Shown here: piece after piece, positions 51,501-60,372 of the stretch
Position numbering within the stretch: position 1 is the first letter of the stretch
How the letters are laid out: each line of letters starts with the position of its first letter
Source of the DNA: Nocardioides sp. JS614
Lineage (GTDB): Bacteria > Actinomycetota > Actinomycetes > Propionibacteriales > Nocardioidaceae
Direction of reading: 5' to 3'
Length of the DNA stretch: 64,000 nt
Assembly (NCBI RefSeq): GCF_000015265.1
Contig: NC_008699.1
Span: forward strand, 2,914,001 to 2,978,000
Position numbers and translations under genes: made by a program
The notes under the pieces: generated by a model
Told to the model about the DNA's origin: nothing
Database searches by the model: none
Seen by the model: the letters and a program-made list of their open reading frames with translations, nothing else

Positions 51501-51662
51501 CGGTACGGCGTCCTCATCCCTCGAATCGGCGGTGCGGGCATTTCCAGTGTGCGCCTCGAAGCCACACCCTCATACCCCCAAAGGAGGGATTGACGTCGAC
51601 GGGGGGTCTGGCGCATGAACGCCGACCGAACACCGCGGCTGACGACACGGAGGTCTCCGGAA

Positions 51663-51702
51663 GTCATACGGAGGGTGTTACCGCTTGCTCCGTCCGTATG
51701 AC
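51663..51702. terminator. Hairpin after fadE34
   Basis: GTCATACGG (51663-51671) and CCGTATGAC (51694-51702) form a perfect 9-bp stem, extended by GAG/CTC. It lies 21 nt past the fadE34 stop, in the 220-bp gap before the transglycosylase gene. No U-tract, so termination is likely but not certain. Confidence 0.5.
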
Positions 51703-51722
51703 ATCCCGCGGCGTGCCCGGGC

Positions 51723-53777
51723 TCAGCGCGGCAGGCCCAGGATCCGCTCCCCCGCGACGTTGCGCAGGATCTGCGTCGTACCGCCCGCGATCGAGAGGCA
51801 GCGGGTGTTCAGCAGCTCCCACACGTCCGCCCGGACCGCCTCGTCGTCGCCGAGGACCGCGCGGTCGCCGTGCAGCGAGACGACGAGCTCGGCGCCGTCC
51901 TGGCGGTTGCGTACGCCGAGCAGCTTGGCCACGCTCGACTCCGCACCCGGCCCCTGGCCGGCGAGCGAGCGCAGCGTCGAGCGGACGCCGAGCAGCGCGC
52001 AGACCGTGGCGAGCGCGATCGAGTGCCCCACCGCGACCCGCTGGGCGGGCGTGACGCCGGCGGCCGCCAGCTCGACGGCCCGCTCGGTGCTGGTGCCGAG
52101 CCGGCTGCTCGCCATCGCGACCCGCTCGTTGGCCAGGGTGGTCCGGGCGAGCCGCCAGCCGTCGTCGACCTCGCCGACCACCATCTCGTCGGGCACGAAG
52201 ACGTCGTCCAGGAACACCTCGTTGAACAGCGCCTGGCCGGTGATCTCGCGCAGCGGCCGCACGTCGATGTCGCTGCTGTTCCTCATGTCGACGAGGAAGT
52301 AGGTGATGCCCCGGTGCTTGGGCGCGTCGGGGTTCGTCCGCGCCAGGCAGATCCCCCAGTCGGCGCGCTCGGCGACGGAGGTCCAGACCTTCTGGCCGGT
52401 CAGCCGCCAGCCGCCCTCGACCCGCTCGGCGCGGGTGCGCAACGAGGCCAGGTCCGAGCCCGCTCCGGGCTCGGAGAACAGCTGGCACCACACCAGGTCG
52501 CCGAGCAACGAGGGCCGCACGAACCGCTCGCGCTGCTCGTCGGTGCCGTGCTCGAGGATCGTCGGGAGCGCCCAGCCGGCGATCACGATGTCGGGTCGCT
52601 CCAGCCCGGCGCGGGCGAACTCCTGGTCGATCACGATCTGGGTCACCGGGTCGGCGCCCAGGCCGTACGGCGCGGGCCAGTGCGGGGTGAGGTAGCCGGT
52701 CTCGACGAAGGCGGCGCGACGCTCCTCGACCGGGAGCGCCGCGATCCGGTCGACGTTCGCACGTACCTCGTCGCGGACCGCGTCGTCGCGGCCCAGGAGG
52801 TCGAGCTGGACCCGCCGTCGCACGCCCGCGACGGCGGCGGTCGTGAGCCGGTCGGCCGCAGCATCGCTGTCGCCGACCAGCGCGCGCAGGGCGACCGCCC
52901 GGCGCAGGTAGAGGTGGGCGTCGTGCTCGAAGGTGAAGCCGATCCCGCCGAGCACCTGGATGCAGGACTTCGCGACCTCGATCGCACCGTCGAAGGCGAC
53001 CGTCGCGGCGACGTCGGCCGCGAACGTCCACTGCTCCTCTGCGCCGGAGGCGGCGACCGCCACGTCCCACGCCGCCGCGGTCACCGACTCGGCGGTCTCC
53101 AGCATCTCCGCGCACAGGTGCTTGATCGCCTGGAAGCTGCCGATCCGCTGCCCGAACTGCTCGCGGACTCCTGCGTACTCCACCGCGGTCGCCAGGCACC
53201 AGCGGGCGATGCCCGCGGCCTCGGCGGCGGCGAGGGTGACGGCCGCGCGTCGTACGCCGTCCGTCGTCGCCCGGACCGGTTCGCCGGCGGACCCGTCGAG
53301 CACCTGCAGGCAGCCGAACCGGCGGCTCAGGTCCACCCCCCTGGAGGGCGTCAGCTCCACGGCGTCGCGCGGCAGCAGTCGCCACCCGGCGTCGACCTCG
53401 GCGAGCACGTGCGTCGCCGATGGCGCGTCCCAGACGGCCTCGCCGAGCACGAGCCCGACGACCGCGCCCGCCGGCAGCCGCTCCCCGAGCACGAGGGCGG
53501 CGACGGCCGGGCCGAGCAGCGGCCCCGGCACCAGCTCGTGCGCGCAGGCCTCCAGCGCGACGGCGACGTCCAGCGTGGACCCACCCCCGCCACCGGCGGA
53601 CTCGGCCACCCCGATCGTCGGCACGCCCATCTCGCTCAGCGCGCTCCAGACGGTGTCGAACCTCGCGGCCGGGTCCTCCTCGACGGTCCGCGCCAGCTCG
53701 CGGCCGCGCAGGTCGGCGGCCCACTTGCGCAGGGTGGCGGCCAGCTCGACGTGCTCGTCGGAGATCCCGATCGACAT
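51723..53777 (-). CDS. fadE34: Two-domain acyl-CoA dehydrogenase FadE34 (ChsE3)
   Basis: A 684-residue tandem acyl-CoA dehydrogenase. The N-half (to about 320) keeps YAGVREQFGQRIGSFQAIKH and GGIGFTFEHDAHLYLRRA. The C-half keeps LFSEPGAGSDLASLRTRAE, GWRLTGQKVWTSVAERADW and the end SIAGGTTQILRNVAGERILGLP. FadE34 acts on the C24 steroid acyl-CoA. It sits beside kstR, as in Rv3573c-Rv3574, although four genes intervene here. A KstR site is 24 nt upstream of ATG 53777. Confidence 0.87.
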   Translation of the reverse strand: MSIGISDEHVELAATLRKWAADLRGRELARTVEEDPAARFDTVWSALSEMGVPTIGVAESAGGGGGSTLDVAVALEACAHELVPGPLLGPAVAALVLGERLPAGAVVGLVLGEAVWDAPSATHVLAEVDAGWRLLPRDAVELTPSRGVDLSRRFGCLQVLDGSAGEPVRATTDGVRRAAVTLAAAEAAGIARWCLATAVEYAGVREQFGQRIGSFQAIKHLCAEMLETAESVTAAAWDVAVAASGAEEQWTFAADVAATVAFDGAIEVAKSCIQVLGGIGFTFEHDAHLYLRRAVALRALVGDSDAAADRLTTAAVAGVRRRVQLDLLGRDDAVRDEVRANVDRIAALPVEERRAAFVETGYLTPHWPAPYGLGADPVTQIVIDQEFARAGLERPDIVIAGWALPTILEHGTDEQRERFVRPSLLGDLVWCQLFSEPGAGSDLASLRTRAERVEGGWRLTGQKVWTSVAERADWGICLARTNPDAPKHRGITYFLVDMRNSSDIDVRPLREITGQALFNEVFLDDVFVPDEMVVGEVDDGWRLARTTLANERVAMASSRLGTSTERAVELAAAGVTPAQRVAVGHSIALATVCALLGVRSTLRSLAGQGPGAESSVAKLLGVRNRQDGAELVVSLHGDRAVLGDDEAVRADVWELLNTRCLSIAGGTTQILRNVAGERILGLPR

Positions 53778-53801
53778 GCGGCTCCTTCGGCAGTCCGGAA
53801 C

Positions 53802-53815
53802 TAGAACGTGTTCCA
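53802..53815. promoter_or_regulatory. KstR operator between fadE34 and methyltransferase
   Basis: TAGAACGTGTTCCA fully matches TNNAACNNGTTNNA. It lies in a 59-bp divergent gap, 24 nt from fadE34 and 21 nt from the GTG at 53837. Confidence 0.9.
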
Positions 53816-53836
53816 ATCCTACTAGACTCGCCGCCC

Positions 53837-54514
53837 GTGACCGAGATGCCCGCCGACCTGCTCCCCCACGCGCTCGCGGCCAAGGGGTTCATGCCCGAGG
53901 ACGAGGGCCTGCTGCTGCACCGGGTGGCGCGCGAGCGGCTGCCGCACGGCCCGGTGCTCGAGGTCGGCACCTACTGCGGCAAGTCGGCGATCTACCTCGG
54001 CGCGGCGGCGAGAGAGGTGACCGGCCCGCAGGCCGTGGTCTTCACCGTCGACCACCACCGCGGCTCGGAGGAGAACCAGGCCGGCTGGGAGCACCACGAC
54101 CCGACGCTCGTCGACGAGGAGTCCGGGCTGATGGACACGCTGCCGGTGTTCCGCCGCACGATCGCCCGGGCCCGGCTCGAGGACCAGGTGGTCGCGGTCG
54201 TCGGCCGCAGCACGACCGTGAGCGCCCACTGGCGCACGCCGCTGTCGATGTTGTTCATCGACGGCGGGCACGCCGAGGAGCACGCCCAGAACGACTACGC
54301 CGGCTGGGCGCACTGGATCATGCGCGACGGGCTGCTGGTGATCCACGACGTGTTCCCGGACCCCGCCGACGGCGGCCAGCCGCCGTACCACGTCTTCCTC
54401 CGCGCGCTCGCGAGCGGCGCCTTCACCGAGGTCGAGGCACTGGGCTCGATGCGGGTGCTACGCCGCACCGCCGGCGAGGCTGGAGCCCCCCTGGATCGAC
54501 CGAGCGCCGGCTGA
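53837..54514 (+). CDS. Class I SAM methyltransferase (CmcI/Methyltransf_24-like)
   Basis: A 225-residue protein. SAM motif I is VLEVGTYCGKSAIYLGAAA near 40-58, an FTVDHHRGSEENQ acidic loop follows, and LSMLFIDGGHAEEHAQNDYAGW is the metal-site-like D-G-GH block typical of CmcI/O-methyltransferases. The target is unknown. GTG 53837 is directly behind a KstR site, making it a candidate new KstR-regulon member. Its 3' end overlaps the convergent gene by 57 nt. Confidence 0.78.
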   Translation: MTEMPADLLPHALAAKGFMPEDEGLLLHRVARERLPHGPVLEVGTYCGKSAIYLGAAAREVTGPQAVVFTVDHHRGSEENQAGWEHHDPTLVDEESGLMDTLPVFRRTIARARLEDQVVAVVGRSTTVSAHWRTPLSMLFIDGGHAEEHAQNDYAGWAHWIMRDGLLVIHDVFPDPADGGQPPYHVFLRALASGAFTEVEALGSMRVLRRTAGEAGAPLDRPSAG

Positions 54515-55612
54515 CGGGCAGCCGCACTCGAGCGCGAGCTCGGTGAAGTGCGGCGCCAGCGAGGTCCCGCGGTAGATGCCGGACCCGGAGGTGCTGTTGC
54601 CGGCCACCTCACCGAGCGCGTCGACCGCGAGGATCACCGCGGCCGCCGTGTACGTCGTGCACTCCACCGGCCAGTACACGTCACGCGGCTCGCCCTCGGG
54701 GACGACCGTCGACCCGTCGCCGTAGACCCACCCGGTCCAGTACTTGCCGTCCTCGCCGCGCAGGTGCTGGATGTCGCGCAGGAGGGTCAGCGCGCGCCGG
54801 TGGTCGCCGAGGCCGTCGAGCGCCATCGCGAGCTCGCAGGTCTCGGCGCCGGTCACCCAGGGATTGGTGTCGACGCAGTGGATCCCCAAGCCCGGGACGA
54901 CGAACTCGTCCCACCGGCTCTCCAGGAGCTCGAAGGCGTCCCGGCCGCGCACGGCACCGCCGAGCACCGGGTAGTACCAGTCCATCGAGTAGGTCGACTT
55001 GTCGGCGAAGAGGTCACGGTGCTCGCGCAGCGCGTGCCCGAGCCGGCCGCCGGCGAGCTCCCACTCGGGCTGGGGGTCGTCGAGCAGGTCGGCGAGCGCC
55101 ACGCCGGCGCGCAGCGAGTGGTAGATGCTCGAGCAGCCGGCCAGCAGCGCGAAGGACTCGGTGGGGGTCCAGTTGATCCCGCCGAAGGGCTGCTGCTGGG
55201 AGACCACCCAGTCGAGCGCGGAGCGCACCGTCGGCCAGTGCTCCTGGACGAAGCGGACGTCGCGGCGCACCAGCCAGTGGTGCCAGACGCCGACGGCCAG
55301 GTACGCCGACATGTTGACCTCGCCGCGCGCGTCCTCGACCACGCCGTCGACGATCTTCATCGGCACCGAGCCGTCGGCGCGCTGCACCGTCGGGACCCAC
55401 GCGTAGGCCCGCTCGGCGGCCTCGACCTGCCCGCCGACCAGCATCGCCATCGCCGCCTCGACGTGGTTCCACACGTCGGTGTGCTCGCCCGTCGTCCACG
55501 GCACCGAGCCGCAGTCCTCCTGCATCGCGGCGATCGACGCCGCGGTCTCGGCGACCTGGGCGGCCGTGACGATCCCGTCGACGTACGGGACCCGGGCCAG
55601 CGGATCAGTCAT
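54458..55612 (-). CDS. (alpha/alpha)-barrel protein, prenyltransferase-like
   Basis: A 384-residue protein. It has W/H-rich helical repeats (PWTTGEHTDVWNHVEAAMAM, RADGSVPMKIVDG, YLAVGVWHHWLVRRD) typical of glucoamylase- or terpene-cyclase-like (alpha/alpha)6 barrels. Database entries of this type are usually labelled prenyltransferase, but nothing here proves it. No signal peptide. It overlaps the upstream methyltransferase by 8 nt, forming an operon GT4-methyltransferase-barrel protein, which suggests sugar or isoprenoid tailoring. Confidence 0.6.
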   Translation of the reverse strand: MTDPLARVPYVDGIVTAAQVAETAASIAAMQEDCGSVPWTTGEHTDVWNHVEAAMAMLVGGQVEAAERAYAWVPTVQRADGSVPMKIVDGVVEDARGEVNMSAYLAVGVWHHWLVRRDVRFVQEHWPTVRSALDWVVSQQQPFGGINWTPTESFALLAGCSSIYHSLRAGVALADLLDDPQPEWELAGGRLGHALREHRDLFADKSTYSMDWYYPVLGGAVRGRDAFELLESRWDEFVVPGLGIHCVDTNPWVTGAETCELAMALDGLGDHRRALTLLRDIQHLRGEDGKYWTGWVYGDGSTVVPEGEPRDVYWPVECTTYTAAAVILAVDALGEVAGNSTSGSGIYRGTSLAPHFTELALECGCPSAGARSIQGGSSLAGGAA

Positions 55613-56354
55613 CGGCCGGCTTGCGGAAGTAGAGGACCAGGCTCTTGCCGATCAGCGGGTCGAGCACCCGGCCGGCGAGCCGCAGCGCCTTCGGCTGCTT
55701 CATGATCTCCCAGACCAGCAGCTTGTGGTACGTCCGGGCGAGGACGTGGTCGTCGTTGGTCACGCCGACGGCGCACTTGATCCACCAGTACGGCGCGTGC
55801 AGGCCGTGGGCGTAGTCCTTGCCCTCGAAGATCATCGCGGCACCGGGGCGGCCGTCGTTGGGGCGGCCCGCCTTGGTGACCTTGTCGATCAGCTCGTGGT
55901 CGGTGTAGATCCGGATGTGGCCGCCCGGGGCGTTGTGGTAGTCCGCGGAGAGCCGCCAGCTGATCACCTCGGGGAGCCAGCGGGGCACCGAGACGGCCAG
56001 CGTGCCGCCGGGGCGCAGCACCCGGACCAGCTCCTTGATCGCGGCCACGTCATCGTGGATGTGCTCGAGCACCTCGGCGGCGACGATCCGGTCGAACTCG
56101 CCGTCGGGGAAGGGCAGCTGCAGCGCGTCGCCCTGCTTGATGTCGGCGTTGGCGCCCTCGGGCACCTCGCCGTTCTCCTTCATCGCGCCGAAGATCTCCA
56201 GGACCCCGGCCAGCTCGTCGGCATCCATGTCGAAGGCGACGACGTCGGCCCCGCGGCGGTACATCTCGAACGCGTGCCGGCCGCCGCCGGCGCCCATGTC
56301 GAGGACGCGCTCCCCCGGCCGCAGGCCGAGCCGGTCGAAGTCAACGGTGAGCAC
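55605..56354 (-). CDS. SAM-dependent methyltransferase
   Basis: A 249-residue class I methyltransferase. Motif I VLDMGAGGGRHAFEMYRRGADVVAFD is near 17-42, LPFPDGEFDRIVAAEVLEHIHDD near 98-120 and VLRPGGTLAVSVPRW near 134-148. A C-terminal insertion contains GGHIRIYTDHELI. GTG 56354 overlaps the glycosyltransferase by 14 nt, so co-expression is near certain. The acceptor is unknown. Confidence 0.83.
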   Translation of the reverse strand: MLTVDFDRLGLRPGERVLDMGAGGGRHAFEMYRRGADVVAFDMDADELAGVLEIFGAMKENGEVPEGANADIKQGDALQLPFPDGEFDRIVAAEVLEHIHDDVAAIKELVRVLRPGGTLAVSVPRWLPEVISWRLSADYHNAPGGHIRIYTDHELIDKVTKAGRPNDGRPGAAMIFEGKDYAHGLHAPYWWIKCAVGVTNDDHVLARTYHKLLVWEIMKQPKALRLAGRVLDPLIGKSLVLYFRKPADD

Positions 56355-57606
56355 GCGTGGCCTCCTTCTGCTTCTCGGACCGGTAGTCCGCGATCACGTC
56401 CTCGTAGGCCGCCGCGACCTGCTGCGCGACCGCCCGCCAGCTGAACAGCTCCTCGACCCGCCGGCGGCCGGCGGCGCCGTACCGCTCCCGGCGCTCGGGG
56501 TCGTCGAGCAGGGCGGCGATCGCCGCCGTCAGCTCGCCGACGTCGCCGGGGCTCACCAGGTCCGCGCACAGCCCGTCGGGGCCGACGACCTCGGGGATCG
56601 CGCCGGCGCGGGAGACCACCAACGGGGTCGCGCAGGCCATCAGCTCGGCGGTCGGCAGCGAGAATCCCTCGTAGAGCGAGGGCACACAGGCGAGCTCCGC
56701 GGAGCCCATCAGCTCGACCAGCTCGGCGTCGCTGACGCCGTGCACGAACCGGACCGCGTCGCCGATCGAGAGCTTGTCGATCAGCCGCTCCGTGCGCCCG
56801 CCCGGCGTCGGCTTGGTGACGAGCAGCAGCTCCAGGTCACGCTCGGTGCGCAGCTTGGCGAAGGCCTCGAGCAACGTCGAGATGCCCTTCATCGGCGCGT
56901 CCGCGCTCGCCATCGCGAGGATCCGTCCCGGCACCCGCGGCTCGGTGGGAGGCACGAAGCCGTCGTCGACGCCGAGCAGGATCACCTGCATCCGCTCGGG
57001 GTCGACCCCGAAGTCCTTGACGATGTCCCGCTTGGAGGTCTCCGAGGGCGTCATGATCCGGCGCGCCTGGCGAGCCACGCGGCCCTGCATCCTCAAGAAG
57101 CCGTACCAGCGGCTGAGCGTGAACTTGCGCCACGGGTTGCGGGTGGCGGCCATGTCGATGCGGCGGTCGAAGGTGATCGGGTGGTGCAGCGTGGTGATCA
57201 GCGGCAGCCCCATCTTCTCGATCTCGAGCAGGCCGTAGCCGAGCACCTGGTTGTCGTGGACGATGTCGAAGTCCTCGACCCGGTCCCGCAGCGCGCGGGC
57301 GGCGCGCAGGCTGAACGTCTTCGGTTCCGGGAAGCCGGCCCCGCACATCGTCGCGAACTCCTCGACGTCGATGCGGTCGCGGAACTCCTTGAGCTTGGGC
57401 ACCCGGAACGGGTCAGGCTCACGGTAGAGGTCGAGGCTGGGGAGCTTGGTCAGCGCCACGCCTTCGTCCAGCTCGGGGTACGGCTGGCCGGAGAACACCT
57501 CGACCGAGTGGCCCAAGTTGGTCAACTCGCGACTGAGGTGCCGGATGTAGATGCCCTGCCCACCGCAGTGGGGCTTGCTCCGGTAGGACAACAGTGCGAC
57601 CCGCAT
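56341..57606 (-). CDS. Glycosyltransferase family 4
   Basis: A 421-residue GT-B glycosyltransferase. The N-terminal domain has SKPHCGGQGIYIRHLSREL near 10-28. The donor domain has MASADAPMKGISTLLEAFAKL and VPSLYEGFSLPTAELMACATP, the GT4 E-x7-E signature. It transfers an NDP-sugar to an unidentified acceptor. ATG 57606 lies 75 nt from a KstR-like site shared with kstR, so the three-gene operon may respond to sterol. Confidence 0.85.
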   Translation of the reverse strand: MRVALLSYRSKPHCGGQGIYIRHLSRELTNLGHSVEVFSGQPYPELDEGVALTKLPSLDLYREPDPFRVPKLKEFRDRIDVEEFATMCGAGFPEPKTFSLRAARALRDRVEDFDIVHDNQVLGYGLLEIEKMGLPLITTLHHPITFDRRIDMAATRNPWRKFTLSRWYGFLRMQGRVARQARRIMTPSETSKRDIVKDFGVDPERMQVILLGVDDGFVPPTEPRVPGRILAMASADAPMKGISTLLEAFAKLRTERDLELLLVTKPTPGGRTERLIDKLSIGDAVRFVHGVSDAELVELMGSAELACVPSLYEGFSLPTAELMACATPLVVSRAGAIPEVVGPDGLCADLVSPGDVGELTAAIAALLDDPERRERYGAAGRRRVEELFSWRAVAQQVAAAYEDVIADYRSEKQKEATRAHR

Positions 57607-57680
57607 CCGCACCCTCTCTCTCGGACCTCCGGCGGCCGGAGGAATGGCCGGATGCGTGGGACACGCCGTGCCGGACAAAC

Positions 57681-57694
57681 TGGAACGTGTTCCT
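57681..57694. promoter_or_regulatory. KstR-like operator between GT4 operon and kstR
   Basis: TGGAACGTGTTCCT matches TNNAACNNGTTNNA except the last base; its core GGAACGTGTTCC is close to a perfect dyad. It is 75 nt from the glycosyltransferase start and 111 nt from the kstR start. Fits autoregulation of kstR. Confidence 0.72.
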
Positions 57695-57804
57695 ATTCTA
57701 GGTCACGGATTGATAGCCTAGTCGCTGTTACCAGCGGGTCACGTCGCCGTTCACTAGACTCAGCTGGCCAACGGCGTTCCGACAGCCATCAGAGGGGGGT
57801 CCGT

Positions 57805-58410
57805 GTGAGCAGCGCCAACTCGCTGACGGTCGACGAACTGGGCTCCGCAGCCCAACGCGACCGGCGCAAGCGCATCTTGGACGCGACGATCGCACTCGCG
57901 TCCCAGGGCGGCTTCGACGCGGTCCAGATGCGCGCGGTCGCCGAGCAGGCCGATGTGGCCCTCGGCACGCTCTACCGGTACTTCCCCTCGAAGATCCACC
58001 TGCTGGTGTCCGCGCTGCAGCGCGAGTTCGAGCGCACCGAGCTGGCGCTCCGCGAGCGTCCCGTCGAGGGTGACACCACCGCCGACCGGGTGATCAACGT
58101 GCTCAAGCGCACCACCCGCGGCATGCAGAGCGACCCCAAGCTCACCGAGGCCCTGACCCGCGCCTTCATGTTCGCCGATGCGTCGGTGCAGGCCGAGATC
58201 CACCAGGTCGGGATGCTGCTGACCTCGATGCTCACCCGGGTGATGCGTCCCGAGGACCACGACGAGCTCACCGAGGAGGACGTCGCGATCGCCAAGGTGA
58301 TCGGCGACGTCTGGCTCTCCGCGCTCGTCGGCTGGGTCACCGGCCGCAATTCCGCGGCCGAGACCGGTCAGCAGATCGAGGTCGCGGTCCGCCTGCTGCT
58401 GCGCGACTGA
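57805..58410 (+). CDS. kstR: TetR-family repressor KstR
   Basis: A 201-residue regulator. RRKRILDATIALASQGGFDAVQMRAVAEQADVALGTLYRYFPSKIHLLVSAL at about 20-71 is almost the KstR DNA-binding domain, and the end DVWLSALVGWVTGRNSA...VAVRLLLRD also fits. KstR represses the upper cholesterol genes and is released by 3-oxo-cholestenoyl-CoA. GTG 57805 is chosen for AGAGGGGGG seven bases ahead. Six KstR-type sites lie in the window. Confidence 0.93.
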   Translation: MSSANSLTVDELGSAAQRDRRKRILDATIALASQGGFDAVQMRAVAEQADVALGTLYRYFPSKIHLLVSALQREFERTELALRERPVEGDTTADRVINVLKRTTRGMQSDPKLTEALTRAFMFADASVQAEIHQVGMLLTSMLTRVMRPEDHDELTEEDVAIAKVIGDVWLSALVGWVTGRNSAAETGQQIEVAVRLLLRD

Positions 58411-58456
58411 CACCGCTGCGACGCCACCGCCGGCTCGCAGTGCGATAATCGTCGTG

Positions 58457-58675
58457 ATGACCAATCAAGCACGGGCCCGGCGCCATCTGGCGACCAGCCC
58501 CTTCCGACCCGATCCTGAGCCCATCATCCCGGAGTTCGAGGTCGGTGATCTCGTCTCCCACGACGCCCACGGGATGGGGCGAGTCACCCACGTCGACGCC
58601 AGCGCCGTGATGGTGGACTTCGGCGCCCAGACCCTCCGGGTGCCGCGCCCCTTCCACAAGATGTCGAAGCTCTAG
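58457..58675 (+). CDS. Small KOW/SH3-like protein
   Basis: A 72-residue protein (GTG 58454 would add one residue). A basic, disordered N-terminus of about 24 residues is followed by FEVGDLVSHDAHGMGRVTHV and AVMVDFGAQTLRVP, a small beta-barrel as in CarD-, KOW- or Tudor-like domains. Such folds bind nucleic acid or RNA polymerase. The family is common in actinobacteria; its function is not known to me. Confidence 0.65.
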   Translation: MTNQARARRHLATSPFRPDPEPIIPEFEVGDLVSHDAHGMGRVTHVDASAVMVDFGAQTLRVPRPFHKMSKL

Positions 58676-58689
58676 CGACCGGACCGAGG

Positions 58690-60255
58690 TCAGCTCCCGC
58701 CGGCCGGCAGCGCCTCGAGCAGGACGTCCGGGTTGTCCCGGGCGGTGACGTTCGCGCGCCACTGGTCGACGAACAGCGCCAGGTGGGTGCCGTCGCTGCG
58801 CCCGAGCACCTCGACGCCGCGCATCCCGGCCAGGGCCGTGGCGCCCGCCGCATCGGTGCGTCGGGCGACCTGGTAGTCGAGCCGGGAGAACCGGATCGGC
58901 GCGTTGAACTCGTTGGTCATCCGGTCCTCGACGACCTCGAACTGCATCGGTCCGACGGCCGCCAGGACCGGGTTCTGGTCACCGCGCAGGTCCGAGCGCA
59001 GCACCTGCACGACGCCCTCCTGGTCCAGCTGCTCGATGCCCCGGCGGAACTGCTTGAAGCGGCCGATGTCGCCCGCGCTCGCCGTGACGAAGTGCTCCGG
59101 CGCGAAGCTCGGGACGGGTGGGTACTCGACGCGCTCCCCGACGTACACGGTGTCGCCGACGCGCAGCGCCTGGGCGTTGACGAAGCCGATGATGTCGCCG
59201 GCCTCGGCGGTCTCGACCGAGGTCGTCTCGCGGCCGAAGACCGACTGCGCGAACTTGGTCGGGAAGGGACGACCGGTGCCTGCGTGGGTCACGACCATGC
59301 CGCGCTCGAACGTGCCCGAGACGACCCGGGCGTAGGCGAGCCGGTCGCGGTGGGCGCTGTTCATGCCCGACTGGACCTTGAAGACGAACGCGCTGAAGTC
59401 GTCGGTGACCCGGCGCACCGAACCGTCGACCCCCTCCGCGGGCCCGGGGCCCGGGGCGATGTCGAGCAGCAGCTCCAGCAGCTGCGCGACGCCGAAGTTC
59501 TGCAGCGCCGAGGCGAAGACCACCGGCGTGGTCTCGCCGGCCAGGAACTTCTGCTGGTCGTGGTCCGCGCCGTCCAGGGTGAGCAGCTCGTGCTCCTCGA
59601 CCGCGGCCGCCCAGCAGCGCGCGTCGGTCTCCTCGACCTGGTGCGCGGCCAACCGTCGCTCCGGCGCGCGGGTGGCGCCGCCCGCCGTGCGCGTGTACTT
59701 CACGAACTCGCCGGTGCGGCGGTCCACGACGCCACGGAAGTCGCCGGCCTCGCCGACGGGCCAGGTGAGCGGCGTGGGGCGGAGCTTGATCCGCTCCTGG
59801 ATCAGGTCCATCAGCCCCAGCGCCGACAGGCCGGGACGGTCCCACTTGTTGATGACCGTGATCACCGGGATGCCGCGGAGCGCACAGACCTTGAACAGCT
59901 TGAGCGTCTGCGGCTCGAGGCCCTTGCCGGCGTCGACCAGCATCACCGCCGAGTCGACCGCGGAGAGCACCCGGTAGGTGTCCTCGGAGAAGTCGCTGTG
60001 GCCGGGGGTGTCGACGAGGTTGATCACGTGGTCGCGGAACACGAACTGCAGCGCGGCCGAGGTGATCGAGATGCCGCGCGCCTTCTCCATCGCCATCCAG
60101 TCCGAGACCGTGGCCCGCCGTTCCCCCTTGCCGTGGACGGCACCCGCCTCGGTGATCACCCGCGCGTGGAGGGCGAGCGCCTCGGTGAGCGTGGACTTGC
60201 CAGCGTCGGGATGGCTGATGACGGCGAACGTACGGCGGGGGCGGGTGTCGGACAC
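58690..60255 (-). CDS. prfC: Peptide chain release factor 3
   Basis: A 521-residue translational GTPase. G1 is SHPDAGKST (14-22), switch/G2 region GISITSAALQF, G3 DTPGHSDFSEDTYRVL, G4 NKWD. The C-terminal domain has GAAVGPMQFEVVEDRM-type sequence (AAVGPMQFEVVEDRM). It recycles RF1/RF2 after peptide release. GTG 60255 (MSDTRPRR) is chosen because upstream residues lack homology. Terminal neighbours are unrelated. Confidence 0.92.
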   Translation of the reverse strand: MSDTRPRRTFAVISHPDAGKSTLTEALALHARVITEAGAVHGKGERRATVSDWMAMEKARGISITSAALQFVFRDHVINLVDTPGHSDFSEDTYRVLSAVDSAVMLVDAGKGLEPQTLKLFKVCALRGIPVITVINKWDRPGLSALGLMDLIQERIKLRPTPLTWPVGEAGDFRGVVDRRTGEFVKYTRTAGGATRAPERRLAAHQVEETDARCWAAAVEEHELLTLDGADHDQQKFLAGETTPVVFASALQNFGVAQLLELLLDIAPGPGPAEGVDGSVRRVTDDFSAFVFKVQSGMNSAHRDRLAYARVVSGTFERGMVVTHAGTGRPFPTKFAQSVFGRETTSVETAEAGDIIGFVNAQALRVGDTVYVGERVEYPPVPSFAPEHFVTASAGDIGRFKQFRRGIEQLDQEGVVQVLRSDLRGDQNPVLAAVGPMQFEVVEDRMTNEFNAPIRFSRLDYQVARRTDAAGATALAGMRGVEVLGRSDGTHLALFVDQWRANVTARDNPDVLLEALPAGGS

Positions 60256-60343
60256 TGCCCGGAATCTACCGGCTGGACCGGCGTACTCCCGCTTCGCTGG
60301 CGTCCGGGTGGACTCCACCGTTTCGCACCGATGGCCTATCGCA

Positions 60344-60357
60344 TCAATCCGGTTTGA
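60344..60357. promoter_or_regulatory. ArsR-type dyad before arsR-arsC fusion
   Basis: TCAATCCGGTTTGA has a TCAA/TTGA dyad, 15 nt before ATG 60373. ArsR-family operators are often ATCAA-type imperfect dyads overlapping the promoter, which fits the ArsR domain encoded next. Confidence 0.5.
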
Positions 60358-60372
60358 CGTACTTTCGGAACC

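Noticed and set aside
48669..51593. A 974-codon plus-strand frame
   Set aside because: It is a shadow of the LipC-like and transglycosylase genes with Arg/Gly/Ala-biased translation; real motifs lie in the other frames.
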